DNA of 64,000 bases from contig NZ_CP100763.1 of assembly GCF_024296685.1 (NCBI RefSeq), positions 2,232,001 through 2,296,000 on the forward strand. Reading direction: 5' to 3'. Source of the DNA: Natrinema marinum. GTDB lineage: Archaea; Halobacteriota; Halobacteria; Halobacteriales; Natrialbaceae. The notes beneath the pieces are model-generated. The model was not told where the DNA came from. It ran no database searches and worked only from the letters and a program-made list of their open reading frames with translations. Shown piece after piece: positions 25,962-34,906 of this stretch (position 1 is the first letter of the stretch; every line of letters starts with the position of its first letter). The position numbers and the translations under genes were made by a program.

Positions 25962-27595
25962 GCGGGGGGCGACCGCCGGCCGAGTCGGCCGAGCCCGTAC
26001 GCGACGGGGCCACGGATCGCACGCCGGTCGCGGACGCCGACGTCTGCGTGATCGGCGCGGGTCCGGCTGGCGGCATCGTCGCGGACCGGCTCGCCGAGAC
26101 CGGCCGCGAGGTCGTGATCCTCGAGGCCGGGCCGCGCTTTGACGACGCCGACAGGCTCGCCAGACAGGAGCGGGCGATTCGCCCGTACTACGACCGCCCC
26201 GCGGTCTGGGACGGCGACCCTGAGCGCGACGCCTACTCGTCGACAGGCGAGCGATTCTACCCGCTGAATCACGCGCGCGCTCGAGGCGTCGGCGGCTCGA
26301 CGCTCCACTGGCAGGGGATGGTGATGCGGCTCCACGAGGCCGATTTCGACTCCCGGAGCGTCCGCGGCGTCGGCGCGGACTGGCCGATCGACTACGACGA
26401 TCTCCGGCCGTACTACGCCGCCGCGGAGCGCGAACTCGGCGTCGCCGGTTCGCAGGACAACCCCTTCGCGCCGCCCCGCGAGGAGCCACACCCGATGCCG
26501 GCGTTTCCGCCCTCCTATAGCGACTCGCTGTTCGCCGAGGCCTGTGAGGAACTCGAGATCGCGATGCACTCCGTCCCCAACGCGCGTAACTCCGAGCCCC
26601 ACGACGGTCGGAGCGCCTGCGTCGGTTACGGCACCTGTCAGCCGGTCTGTCCCTCCGGCGCGAAGTACGACGCGACGGTCCACGTCGAGCGCGCCGAACG
26701 GCGGGGGACGACGGTGATCGACCGCGCACCCGTCCAGCGCCTCGAGCACACCGCCGACGAGATTACGGCGGCGGTCTACGCCACCCCCGACGGCGAGGAG
26801 CACCGACAGGCGGCCGACGCCTTCGTGATCGCCTGCGGCGGCGTCGAGACGCCCCGCCTGCTGCTGCTCTCCGAGTCGAGCCGCTACCCCGACGGGCTGG
26901 CCAACTCGAGCGGCCTCGTTGGCAAATTCTTCATGGACCACTGCTTTGCGGGCACGGGCGGCGTACTCGACGAGCCGACGCGACAGAACCACGTCGGCTT
27001 CCTCACGAGCGAGTCCCACCAGTTCTACGACGAGGCCGACGCGGAGTACGCGCCGTTCAAGCTCGAATTCTTCAACTACGACGGCCCGTCGCCCATCGAG
27101 ATGGCCCTGACCGGCGACGACTGGGGCGACGCCCTGCTCGAGCGCCTGCGCGAAGGCTACGGTAACCACATCGGGATGGGCGGGCTGGTCGAACAACTCC
27201 CGAGAGAGGACAGCTACGTTGCGCTCGATCCCGACCGGATCGACGACCGCGGGAATCCAGTCCCGGACGTCCACTGGACGGTCGGCGATCGGGCACTGCG
27301 CACCATCGAGCGCGTCAACGAGATTCAAGAGCGGATCCTCGCGGAACTCGGCGCGGAGCTCACCTGGCAGGTCGGCCCCGACAACACCGGCCCGGCTTAC
27401 CACCACATGGGGACGACTCGGATGGGCGACGATCCCGCCGAAAGCGTCGTCGGGCCCGACCTGCGGACCCACGACCTCGAGAACTGCTGGATCGCCTCGA
27501 GCAGCGTCTTCCCGACCGGCGGCGCGATGAACCCGACGCTGACGATCGCGGCGCTCGCGCTGAAGGCGGCCGATCACCTGCTCGAAGCGCTGTAA
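25958..27595 (+). CDS. GMC-family FAD oxidoreductase (gluconate dehydrogenase large-subunit type)
   Basis: 545 residues with GTG start at 25958, inside the preceding stop (GTGA). The Rossmann motif is VCVIGAGPAGGIVAD. Other landmarks are GGSTLHWQGM, a C-terminal YHHMGTTRMGDDP and SVFPTGGAMNPTLT with the active-site region. A short cysteine motif, CVGYGTCQPVCPSG, could hold a 3Fe-4S cluster as in gluconate and fructose dehydrogenases. It has no signal of its own, so it may travel with the Tat lipoprotein. The substrate is a sugar or sugar acid by family. No cytochrome subunit follows. Confidence 0.87.
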   Translation: MSGGRPPAESAEPVRDGATDRTPVADADVCVIGAGPAGGIVADRLAETGREVVILEAGPRFDDADRLARQERAIRPYYDRPAVWDGDPERDAYSSTGERFYPLNHARARGVGGSTLHWQGMVMRLHEADFDSRSVRGVGADWPIDYDDLRPYYAAAERELGVAGSQDNPFAPPREEPHPMPAFPPSYSDSLFAEACEELEIAMHSVPNARNSEPHDGRSACVGYGTCQPVCPSGAKYDATVHVERAERRGTTVIDRAPVQRLEHTADEITAAVYATPDGEEHRQAADAFVIACGGVETPRLLLLSESSRYPDGLANSSGLVGKFFMDHCFAGTGGVLDEPTRQNHVGFLTSESHQFYDEADAEYAPFKLEFFNYDGPSPIEMALTGDDWGDALLERLREGYGNHIGMGGLVEQLPREDSYVALDPDRIDDRGNPVPDVHWTVGDRALRTIERVNEIQERILAELGAELTWQVGPDNTGPAYHHMGTTRMGDDPAESVVGPDLRTHDLENCWIASSSVFPTGGAMNPTLTIAALALKAADHLLEAL

Positions 27596-27609
27596 CGGCC
27601 AGCCACTAG

Positions 27610-27626
27610 TTTAGGCAAACCTAAAA
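27610..27626 (+). promoter_or_regulatory. Iron-box-like operator 2 (GT2 glycosyltransferase)
   Basis: TTTAGG-CAAA-CCTAAAA, an almost perfect inverted repeat, lies 32 bases before the ATG at 27658. An AT-rich AGAATAAG follows. Same box as upstream of the iron ABC binding protein. Confidence 0.78.
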
Positions 27627-27657
27627 GAATAAGTGCGATGGGCGGCGAGTACCGCCA

Positions 27658-28401
27658 ATGACCAGCGGGGAACGAACGGCGGCGACGGACGGTGGGGACG
27701 AGTACACGTTCGACGACGTCAGCGTCGTCATGGGGACGTACAACGAAGAGGAAGCGATCGCGAAAGTCATCTCGGACGTCGAGGACGTGACCGACGGGAA
27801 CGCCGAGGTCGTCTGCGTCGACGGCTCGTCGGATCGCACGCCCGAGATCGCCCGCGAACACGGCGCGACGGTGATCGAGCAGGACCCGCAGGGGTACGGC
27901 GTCGCCGTCCGCGCGGCGATTCTCGAGCCCGACCGGCCGATCGTCGTCACCACCGACTGCGACGATACCTACCCGATGGAGCAGCTCCCGGAGTTCCTCG
28001 AGTTGATCAACGCGGGCTACGACGTGGTCAGTGGCGACCGACTCTACCACGGGGCCGACGCGATGCCGGCGTTCAACCGCTTCGGCAACCACGCCTTCGC
28101 CGCGCTCGCGAGCGTCCTCATGGGGACCCGGGTCCACGATACGACGACCGGGATGCGCGCCTACCGGCGCGACGTAGTCGAATCGATCGAGTGGTCCGAG
28201 AACACGGGCCTCTCGGCCGAACTGCTGATCCGGCCGCTGCTGCGCGGCTACGACGTGCGCGAACACCCGATCGCCTACCGCGAGCGCGCCGGCGAGACGA
28301 AACTCGATCCGATTCAGGGCGGAGCGGAGATCGCGAAATCGATCGTCAAGGTCTGTCTCGAGGAGCGACTCAGAGAACTGCCACACGAACCGACGCAGTG
28401 A
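27658..28401 (+). CDS. GT2 glycosyltransferase (dolichyl-phosphate hexose synthase type)
   Basis: 247 residues. A GT-A fold nucleotide-sugar transferase with VVMGTYNEEEAI at the start and VCVDGSSDRTPEIA. The metal-binding acidic motif follows as TTDCDDTYPM, and acceptor-side TTTGMRAYRRDV is also seen. Such enzymes move a hexose from a nucleotide sugar to dolichyl phosphate on the cytoplasmic face. No membrane anchor is seen. The preceding iron box makes it iron-regulated by inference. An ATG at 27638 is out of frame and followed by a stop after seven codons. Confidence 0.85.
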   Translation: MTSGERTAATDGGDEYTFDDVSVVMGTYNEEEAIAKVISDVEDVTDGNAEVVCVDGSSDRTPEIAREHGATVIEQDPQGYGVAVRAAILEPDRPIVVTTDCDDTYPMEQLPEFLELINAGYDVVSGDRLYHGADAMPAFNRFGNHAFAALASVLMGTRVHDTTTGMRAYRRDVVESIEWSENTGLSAELLIRPLLRGYDVREHPIAYRERAGETKLDPIQGGAEIAKSIVKVCLEERLRELPHEPTQ

Positions 28402-28437
28402 GAGCGGCGTCGATGGCCGCCGGCCGCGGTCAGCGCG

Positions 28438-28843
28438 TCAGTATCGGACGCTCCGCGCGAGCACGAAGATTAACACCGCGACTCGCAGCGAGCCGAGTAG
28501 CGTCTCGACGACGCGCCACGGACTCGTCCCGTAGCGCATGACCCACCGCGAACCCGCGAGCGCGATCGGCCGCCAGTAGTCGCCGTCTCGCCAGACCTGT
28601 CGTCGCCGGAAATGTTGCTCATGCAGGTAGAAGTCGGAGACCTGGTTCGGACGTTCTCCCGGCAGAGACGCTGCAGTTCGCGGGAGACCCACTATGTGGC
28701 TTCTGCGCGTTCCGTCACGCCGTCGATCGAGGGGACCTCCGTCTCGTACACCGGCCGCTCGCCGAAGGTGGTCTCGACGTTGAGTCGTATGTCGGTCAGT
28801 CTCGCCCGGTAGCGCCGTGCCCCCTCGCGACTGGCAGAGGAAG
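28438..28843 (-). pseudogene. Frame-disrupted remnant of a membrane protein
   Basis: No intact gene here. Two coding-like stretches in different minus-strand frames follow one another. The first (about 28694-28830) reads REGARRYRARLTDIRLNV then FGERPVYETEVPSIDGV and ends at a TAG. The second (28438 to about 28650) reads SDFYLHEQHFRRRQVW, then GSRWVMRYGTSPWRVV and a hydrophobic LRVAVLIFVLARSVRY. Composition and the YGTSPWRVV pattern suggest the C-terminal part of a membrane or ion-channel-like protein. Family unrecognised; it could also be two overlapping short genes. Confidence 0.4.
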
Positions 28844-30862
28844 TCAAGATCGATCGGTCCCGTCGACGGCCTCGAGGTGCGTCCGGACCGAGACGCCGCT
28901 GGGTGCACGACCGGGGACGTACGCCGCCGCGCCGCCGCAGTCGCGGATCCCGCTGCAGCGCTCGACGCGGGGCGTCAGCGCACGGACGGTCTCGCCATCG
29001 GTCGTAGTGGGGAACTCGAGCCGGTAGCTGAAACTGCCTCCGGGCCCGCGGTCGACGAACACGGTCACGACCACGTCGTCCCGGTCATCGACGGGAAGCG
29101 AGTCGGTGTCGTTCCACGCCGCCCCGTGGAGGCGCACGGCCCCGTCGGCGACGGTCAGCCGAACGGCCGTCTCGCCCGAGGCGTTTTCCGCGACGTAGGT
29201 CGCGCTGGCCTCGTCGGTCGTAACCGTCGCGGTGGCGCCGTCGGCCGCCGCCGGAACGCCGACGGTGGCGTTCAGTTCGACCGCGGAGCCGGCGACGTGC
29301 GTGACTCGCTGGAGTCGTGCGGCCCGCGGCGACTCAGCGTGGGGTGCCCACGCGCCCCGGTAGGCGAACCGGTAGAACGAGCGGTCGGGATACGCGTCGA
29401 CGACGGCAAAGGGGCGCTCGTCCATGGCGTACACCGTCGGTCCGTCGAAGTCCGGGTCGTTCCGAAACGCCTGAAACGGATGTGCGAGCCAATCGCCGTA
29501 CGGCGTCGGGAGGAAGACGACGGCCGGCTCGGCGGGTGGATCCTCGAGGGGCCCGTAGACCCGCTCGTAGGTCTCGGTCGCCGCCGCGTTTCGGTCGAGT
29601 CGCTCGTCGAAATTCGTCGCCGTCACGCCGCCGACCGCGAGCGCGCTCACGAGCAACGCGGCGACGAGCGTCGCCCGTGCGGCCTCCCGCGAGAGGTTCC
29701 GGTCGGCCGCCCGTTTGCCGGCAGCCGCCAGCGCGAGCGCGCCGACGGCGGCGAAGGCCGCGAACGGCACCAGGAGATCGAAGTGGTAGTACGGCCCGTG
29801 GGTGGCGATCAGCCCGTCGCCGGCCCGCTCGAGATCGCCGAGGAGGTTGTAGTTCCCCCAGAAGTAGACGTTGCCGACGGCGATGGTGGCGATCTGGCCG
29901 GCCACAATCGCCTGACGGGGCGAGAGTCCGCGCTGGACGGCGACGCCGAACCCGACTGCGGCCACGGCCGCGCCGAGGACGCCGCCCGCGATCCACCCCG
30001 TCACGAACGTTTCCAGCACCAGCGCGTTCGATCGCAGCGCCAGTTCGACGGTGTAGTCGACATCGTGGGCGAGGAGTTCCCGGTGTCCGAAGCCGAGTCC
30101 GTCCAGCGGGGCGAACGCCTCGTAGGGGAACACCAGCGCCGAGCCGGTCACGACGGCGTTGTACGCCATCGCGAGCGAGACGCCGACGAGCCCGAGCGCC
30201 GCCGTCGCGGTCTGTCTGGGAAGCGCTCGCCGCCGCTCGCGATAGAGGGTCCAGCACGCGTGGACGATAAACGGCGCGGCGAACAGCACCGCGGTGTAGG
30301 GCCGCGAGAAGAAGGCCAGTCCGATCGCCGCGCCGGCCGCCCCCGCGACGCGCAGCTCTCCCGTTCGGTCGGCCCGAAGGTAGCCGTAGGCGAAGGCCAG
30401 ATTCAGCATCGTCGTCGGCGCGTAGGGCAGGAAGACGGCCGACTCGATGAGAAACAGGGGCGAACAGAGCACGATCACGGCGGCCGCGAGGCCGGTCCGA
30501 CGGTCGAAGGCCTCGCGGACGACCAGCGCGACGAGCGCGAGTATCGCGGCGGCGATTCCCGGCAGCGCAAGCCGATAGCCGCCCGCCACTTCGCCGAGCG
30601 CGAAGATCGCCGCCGGAACGGGCGCGTACTTCGGATAGAGGCGGTCGCCGTCCTCGACGAAGAACCACGGCCGGAAGACATCCTCGACGGGCGGCCGGAC
30701 GAACAGTTGCCCGTCCAGCAGCATCGCCGCCTGCTGGAGGTAGACGCCCTCGTCGTGGTTAAGCGAATTGTAGTGAAAGAGGTGCGTCGCGAGCAGCCAG
30801 ACGGCGACCGCACCGGCGAGGGCCACGACGGCGACCGCCGCCCGCCACGTTCGGCGTCTCAT
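28844..30862 (-). CDS. GT39-like (ArnT/PMT-type) membrane glycosyltransferase
   Basis: 672 residues. The N-terminal two thirds hold about ten membrane segments. The first external loop has the acidic motif NHDEGVYLQQA, where ArnT/PMT enzymes carry their catalytic Asp/Glu. The C-terminal third is an external beta-rich domain (residues about 440-672). Such enzymes use polyprenyl-phosphate sugars as donors. It starts 42 bases after the iron permease gene and is probably the last gene of that iron-boxed operon, in the place where the ABC ATPase is normally found. A GT2 dolichyl-phosphate hexose synthase nearby could make its donor. Confidence 0.78.
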   Translation of the reverse strand: MRRRTWRAAVAVVALAGAVAVWLLATHLFHYNSLNHDEGVYLQQAAMLLDGQLFVRPPVEDVFRPWFFVEDGDRLYPKYAPVPAAIFALGEVAGGYRLALPGIAAAILALVALVVREAFDRRTGLAAAVIVLCSPLFLIESAVFLPYAPTTMLNLAFAYGYLRADRTGELRVAGAAGAAIGLAFFSRPYTAVLFAAPFIVHACWTLYRERRRALPRQTATAALGLVGVSLAMAYNAVVTGSALVFPYEAFAPLDGLGFGHRELLAHDVDYTVELALRSNALVLETFVTGWIAGGVLGAAVAAVGFGVAVQRGLSPRQAIVAGQIATIAVGNVYFWGNYNLLGDLERAGDGLIATHGPYYHFDLLVPFAAFAAVGALALAAAGKRAADRNLSREAARATLVAALLVSALAVGGVTATNFDERLDRNAAATETYERVYGPLEDPPAEPAVVFLPTPYGDWLAHPFQAFRNDPDFDGPTVYAMDERPFAVVDAYPDRSFYRFAYRGAWAPHAESPRAARLQRVTHVAGSAVELNATVGVPAAADGATATVTTDEASATYVAENASGETAVRLTVADGAVRLHGAAWNDTDSLPVDDRDDVVVTVFVDRGPGGSFSYRLEFPTTTDGETVRALTPRVERCSGIRDCGGAAAYVPGRAPSGVSVRTHLEAVDGTDRS

Positions 30863-30904
30863 CGGTCGGCCAGTGGGGTGGAACCGCTGCCTGTCACGTT
30901 CGGA

Positions 30905-32518
30905 TCACCGTCCCTCCTGGACGAGTATCACGGCCATCGACAGCCCGGAGATCCCGATCAGGACGAGCGCCGGGACCGCCGCCTGTCCGTACATGCCAGC
31001 TTCCTCGACGCTCCAAATGTAGGTCACCAGCGTGTCGAACCCGAGCGGGCGCAACATCAGGGTCGCCGGCAGTTCCTTCATCGTCGTGAGGAAGACGAGC
31101 GCGGCCCCGGCCGCCACGCCCGGCAGAATCAGCGGTAGCGTCACCTTTCGGAAGGTGGCCAACCGCGACCGGCCCAGCGTGCGAGACGCCTCGACGAGTT
31201 CCCGATCCACCTGCAGCGTCGAGGTTCGGATCGAGCCGATCGCCTGGGGCATGAATCGGACGACGTAGGCGAACACCAGCAACGGGATGGTCTTGTAGAC
31301 CGACGGCAACACGTCGAGGGTGAAGCTGAGCAACGCGATCGCGAGGACGATTCCCGGCGTCGCATAGCCGACGTAAGGTGCGCGATCGGCCAGCGCCGCC
31401 AGCCGCGAACTCGAGGTCGCCGACGCGATCGCGATCGGCAGCGCCACGAGGATCGACGCGGCGGCGGCCAGTAAGGCGACGTACGCCGAGTTGAAGCCGT
31501 ACTCCCACTCGAACGTGAGCTGGCCGCCCTCGTAGCCGGGGCCGCCCGCCGTCAGCCACATCGCGAAGATACCGATCGGGAGTGCGATCGCCAGCAGGGC
31601 GACGGCGGTCGGCAATACCAGCGCCGCATACCGCCAGCGGCCGAGTTCGAGGTCGGCGCTGTCGCGGTGACCGCCGCTCTCGTAGGCCCCCGACTCGTCG
31701 ACGCCGATGCGGGACTCGAGGGCGAGGATAACCGCCGTCACGGTCAGCAACTGCAACGACAGCAACGCGGCGTAATCGCGGGCGAACGCGTTGTATCGGG
31801 CGTAAATGAACTGCGTGAACACCTCGACGCGCATGATATTCGGTGTGCCGAAGTCCGCAAGCGCGTACAGCGCCACGAGCAACGCTCCGGCGGTGATCCC
31901 CGGCAGGATCTGCGGGAGCGTGATCCGGCGAAACGCCTCCCACCGACCCGCGTTGAGCGTCCGCGCCGCCTCCACGAGCGAGCCGTCGAGCGAGAGCAGC
32001 GATGCGCGCGTCGTCAGAAACACGTACGGATACGTATACAGCGTCAGCACGAACGCGGCCCCGGCGAACCCGTAGACCGACGGGATGGACTCGACGCCCA
32101 GCGGCGCGAGAAGGTCGGCGAGTTCGCCGCGCGGGCCGAACGCGGAGACGAACGCGAAGGCACCGAGGTAGCTGGGAACCGCAAGCGGCAACGCGGCGAG
32201 GACGGTCCAGAAGCGTGGAAACGGAATCCCGCCCTGAACCGTCAACAGCGCCAGCGGGACGCCGAGCAGGATGCTCGCGCCGGTGACCACCGCGACCAGG
32301 GCGACGCTCCGGACCAGCACCTCGAGCGTCTGTGGGGCGACGGCGAGTTCGAGCGCACGCACGCCGAGCCCGGCTGCGTCGACGGCCAGCCAGACGAGCG
32401 GGAGGACGAGTACGGCCGCGATGGCCGCGGCGAGCAGGGTGAGCCCGACGTCGGCGGCGGAGTCGTCTCCGTCCGCCCCTCGCGCGAGCGTGCGAGCGAC
32501 CTGCTCTCGAATGCTCAT
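30905..32518 (-). CDS. Iron(III)-type ABC transporter permease
   Basis: 537 residues with a duplicated binding-protein-dependent permease domain, about 12 membrane segments, as in FbpB/HitB/ThiP. EAA-loop motifs are seen twice: VEAARTLNAGRWEAFRRITL in the first half and VEASRTLGRSRLATFRKVTL in the second. These contact the ATPase. The start overlaps the stop of the binding-protein gene (ATGA). No ATPase gene follows; the next gene in the operon is a membrane glycosyltransferase. The ATPase must be encoded elsewhere. Confidence 0.92.
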   Translation of the reverse strand: MSIREQVARTLARGADGDDSAADVGLTLLAAAIAAVLVLPLVWLAVDAAGLGVRALELAVAPQTLEVLVRSVALVAVVTGASILLGVPLALLTVQGGIPFPRFWTVLAALPLAVPSYLGAFAFVSAFGPRGELADLLAPLGVESIPSVYGFAGAAFVLTLYTYPYVFLTTRASLLSLDGSLVEAARTLNAGRWEAFRRITLPQILPGITAGALLVALYALADFGTPNIMRVEVFTQFIYARYNAFARDYAALLSLQLLTVTAVILALESRIGVDESGAYESGGHRDSADLELGRWRYAALVLPTAVALLAIALPIGIFAMWLTAGGPGYEGGQLTFEWEYGFNSAYVALLAAAASILVALPIAIASATSSSRLAALADRAPYVGYATPGIVLAIALLSFTLDVLPSVYKTIPLLVFAYVVRFMPQAIGSIRTSTLQVDRELVEASRTLGRSRLATFRKVTLPLILPGVAAGAALVFLTTMKELPATLMLRPLGFDTLVTYIWSVEEAGMYGQAAVPALVLIGISGLSMAVILVQEGR

Positions 32519-33678
32519 CCCGAGACGCCGGCCTCGTCCATCAGCTCGAGGGTCGGCTCGAGGTTCGAGAGCTTCGAGAGATCGATGTCCGGCGGGCTCA
32601 GTTCGTCGACCGTTGGCAGGCCACCAACCGGGGCGACGCCCTCGATCATCGGGTAGGCGAAACTCTGCGTCGCGAAGAACTCCTGGGCCTCCGCGGAGAG
32701 GAGGTGGCGGACGAAGTCGTCGACGAGGTCGCCCCGCTGGGTGCCTTTGACCTTCAGCGCACCGGCGACGTTAATCAGCGCACCGGCATCGCCGCTCGTA
32801 AAGGCCAGATCGATCGGCGCGTCCGGCCGCCCGTTTTTGACCCGCATCGCGTAGTAGTGGTTGGCGAAGCCGGCCGTCAGGGCACCGTCGGCGACGGCCT
32901 GCGAGACGGCGAACTCGTTCCCGTACCGCTCGGTACCGGCTTCGCGCATGGAGACCAACCAGTTTCGGGTCGCCTCCTCGCCCTCGAGCAGCCGCATGGC
33001 CGTGACGAACGATTTGAACGCGCCGTAGGTCGGTGCCCACCCCATCGTTCCCTGCAGCGCCCCGGTGTCGGGGAACTCCTGAACGGTGCTCGGGATGTCC
33101 GACGCGCTCAGTTCGTCGGTGTTGTACGGGACGGCACGCGCACGGCCGGCGACGCCGGCCCACGCATTGTCGTCACCGACGTACTGACTGTTGGCGACGG
33201 GCTCGACCGCCGCGTCCGACAGCGGTTCGTACGCGTCGTTGTCCGCGACGAATCCCAGCGAACTGGCGTCGATCGACCAGAACACGTCCGCCTGAGCCGC
33301 GCCGGCGTCGACCTCTTCGACGATGGTCTGGGCCAGCGCCGCCGAGCTGTTGTCGCTCGCGTGGACCTCGAAATCGGGATAGATCCGCTCGAGCATCTCG
33401 ACGAACTGGTAGTAGATCCCACCCTCACCGCCGCCGATATACAGCGCGAGATCGCCCGAGAGGTTCGGGAGGTCCTCGATGGAGGTCCCCCCCGGTGCTG
33501 TCCGTCCTTCGACCAGCGAGCCGGAGCCGCGGAACTCGGCGAGCGACGGGATTTCTGCATTCTGTTCGTTGTCGTTGAAAAATCCGAGGCAGCCAGCGAC
33601 CGACGCGAGACCGAACGTGGAGCCCACCTGCAGTGCTCGTCGCCGAGACAATCCCCGAAAGTCCCTGTTTTCGTCCAT
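32515..33678 (-). CDS. Iron(III)-type ABC transporter substrate-binding lipoprotein
   Basis: 387 residues. A Tat signal (SRRRALQV) with a lipobox (SVAGC, Cys at about 29) predicts export and lipid anchoring at the outer membrane face. The mature part is a type II periplasmic-binding fold of the ferric iron/thiamine group. Segments include LALYIGGGEGGIYYQFVEML, ADVFWSIDASSLGFV and FANHYYAMRVKNG, where the Tyr pair is a typical Fe(III) ligand site of FbpA. A near-perfect iron box lies six bases upstream of the ATG. Confidence 0.9.
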   Translation of the reverse strand: MDENRDFRGLSRRRALQVGSTFGLASVAGCLGFFNDNEQNAEIPSLAEFRGSGSLVEGRTAPGGTSIEDLPNLSGDLALYIGGGEGGIYYQFVEMLERIYPDFEVHASDNSSAALAQTIVEEVDAGAAQADVFWSIDASSLGFVADNDAYEPLSDAAVEPVANSQYVGDDNAWAGVAGRARAVPYNTDELSASDIPSTVQEFPDTGALQGTMGWAPTYGAFKSFVTAMRLLEGEEATRNWLVSMREAGTERYGNEFAVSQAVADGALTAGFANHYYAMRVKNGRPDAPIDLAFTSGDAGALINVAGALKVKGTQRGDLVDDFVRHLLSAEAQEFFATQSFAYPMIEGVAPVGGLPTVDELSPPDIDLSKLSNLEPTLELMDEAGVSG

Positions 33679-33684
33679 ACGCGG

Positions 33685-33701
33685 TTTAGGCCCACCTAAA
33701 A
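33685..33701 (-). promoter_or_regulatory. Iron-box-like operator 3 (iron ABC operon)
   Basis: TTTAGG-CCCA-CCTAAAA lies six bases before the ATG at 33678. A TATA-like CTATAAGG sits just upstream (33702-33711). It would overlap the transcription start and block initiation if bound. Confidence 0.82.
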
Positions 33702-33717
33702 CCTTATAGCTAACGAT

Positions 33718-34899
33718 TCAGTCGTCGGCGGTGATCCGACCCCGTTCGGCCTCGAGGCCGGCCTGAGGGCGGAGTTCCGCCAGACACTCGAGCCAGTCGC
33801 GCATGTGCTCGCCGACGTGGTTGAAGAACGCGCCGTTGTTGTAGTCCGACCAGTCGCCCTCGGCGAGTTCGTCGGCCATCGCCGCGAAGACCGCGGCGTA
33901 AGAGTCGGCGTCCGAACCCGAATCGTCGATCACGCGCCAGAGGTGCTCGTTGAGTTCGAGGCCGGGCACCTCGTTGTTGAGGTCGTCGAAGGTGCTGCGC
34001 GGGGCCTTGTTGTGCTCACACAGCGGCGCGCCGTTGTAGATCCGTTTACCGAGCACGTCACAGGCTCGTTTGAGGAAGACGCCCGACCAGATGTCGTCGA
34101 ACCGGCCGACGTCCCACTCGTTGTCGTCCATCGGGAGCTGGTAGAACGCGGGGATCACCTCGCGTCGGAAGGCGAGGTTCATCGAGCAGACGGTGAGGTA
34201 GTTGCTCCGCGCCGCGACGAAGTCCTCGCCGAAATCGTCCTCGGTCGTGCGGGTCTGGGCCTGCCCCTCCAAGTCGCCGTCCATCAGGATGCGGACGGCG
34301 TCTAAGTCGGGGACGTTCGTCCACAGCCCCTGCGAGGCGACGACGCTCCCCTCGTCGACCTCGGTCGTCCCGGTTCCGACGGTCTCTCCCATCGCCGAGT
34401 AGGGGTAGCCCCGCGGGTAGAGGCCGTGTTCGTCGGCGTTCTGGTAGAGCACGTTGACCCACTGCTCGTCGGACGAAACGGACTCGATCTCGCCCTCGAA
34501 CGCGAGATTCTCCATGTGCGTGCCGAAGAAGTCCTCGTCGGGATGTGGCAGTGTATCGTCGTCGATGAAGAAGCCGTAGTCGAACTCGTCGTGGGCCCAC
34601 ATGTAGAGCAGCCCGAAGCTCGTCTCGGCATGGCTCGCCGCCGGGACGACGTGACCGTACTCCGCCACGTCGTGGGCGGCGTACCACTCCTCGCGGCGGC
34701 TACCGTCGAAGACCTCGCCCGAGACGCCTTCGTCCTCGAGCATCGCTTCCATCTCGTCGGTCTCACAGAAGTCCTCGGTGACGAGCACGACGTGGAGTCG
34801 CTCGAGGTCGAAACCGTGCTCGCGTGCGTTCCCGAAGTACGAGCGCATACACTCGTATTCCCTGATCGTCGGCACGATTACACAGATGTCCTGACTCAT
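33718..34899 (-). CDS. RGP-family (reversibly glycosylated polypeptide) glycosyltransferase
   Basis: 393 residues. N-terminal CVIVPTIREYECMRSYF and the acidic FFIDDDTLPHPDEDFF give a GT-A-like nucleotide-sugar site. The layout resembles RGP/UDP-arabinopyranose mutase proteins, of which haloarchaea have homologues. In plants the family self-glycosylates and interconverts UDP-arabinose ring forms. The reaction here is unknown. ATG at 34899 (MSQDICVIVPT) is preferred; the GTG at 34923 lies inside iron box 4, so it cannot be the start if the box acts as an operator. The gene follows the AglD-like gene on the same strand. Confidence 0.78.
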   Translation of the reverse strand: MSQDICVIVPTIREYECMRSYFGNAREHGFDLERLHVVLVTEDFCETDEMEAMLEDEGVSGEVFDGSRREEWYAAHDVAEYGHVVPAASHAETSFGLLYMWAHDEFDYGFFIDDDTLPHPDEDFFGTHMENLAFEGEIESVSSDEQWVNVLYQNADEHGLYPRGYPYSAMGETVGTGTTEVDEGSVVASQGLWTNVPDLDAVRILMDGDLEGQAQTRTTEDDFGEDFVAARSNYLTVCSMNLAFRREVIPAFYQLPMDDNEWDVGRFDDIWSGVFLKRACDVLGKRIYNGAPLCEHNKAPRSTFDDLNNEVPGLELNEHLWRVIDDSGSDADSYAAVFAAMADELAEGDWSDYNNGAFFNHVGEHMRDWLECLAELRPQAGLEAERGRITADD

Positions 34900-34906
34900 T
34901 GCCTCG

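Noticed and set aside
28844-30862. ATP-binding subunit of the iron transporter
   Set aside because: No Walker A or ABC signature; the protein is mostly membrane segments.
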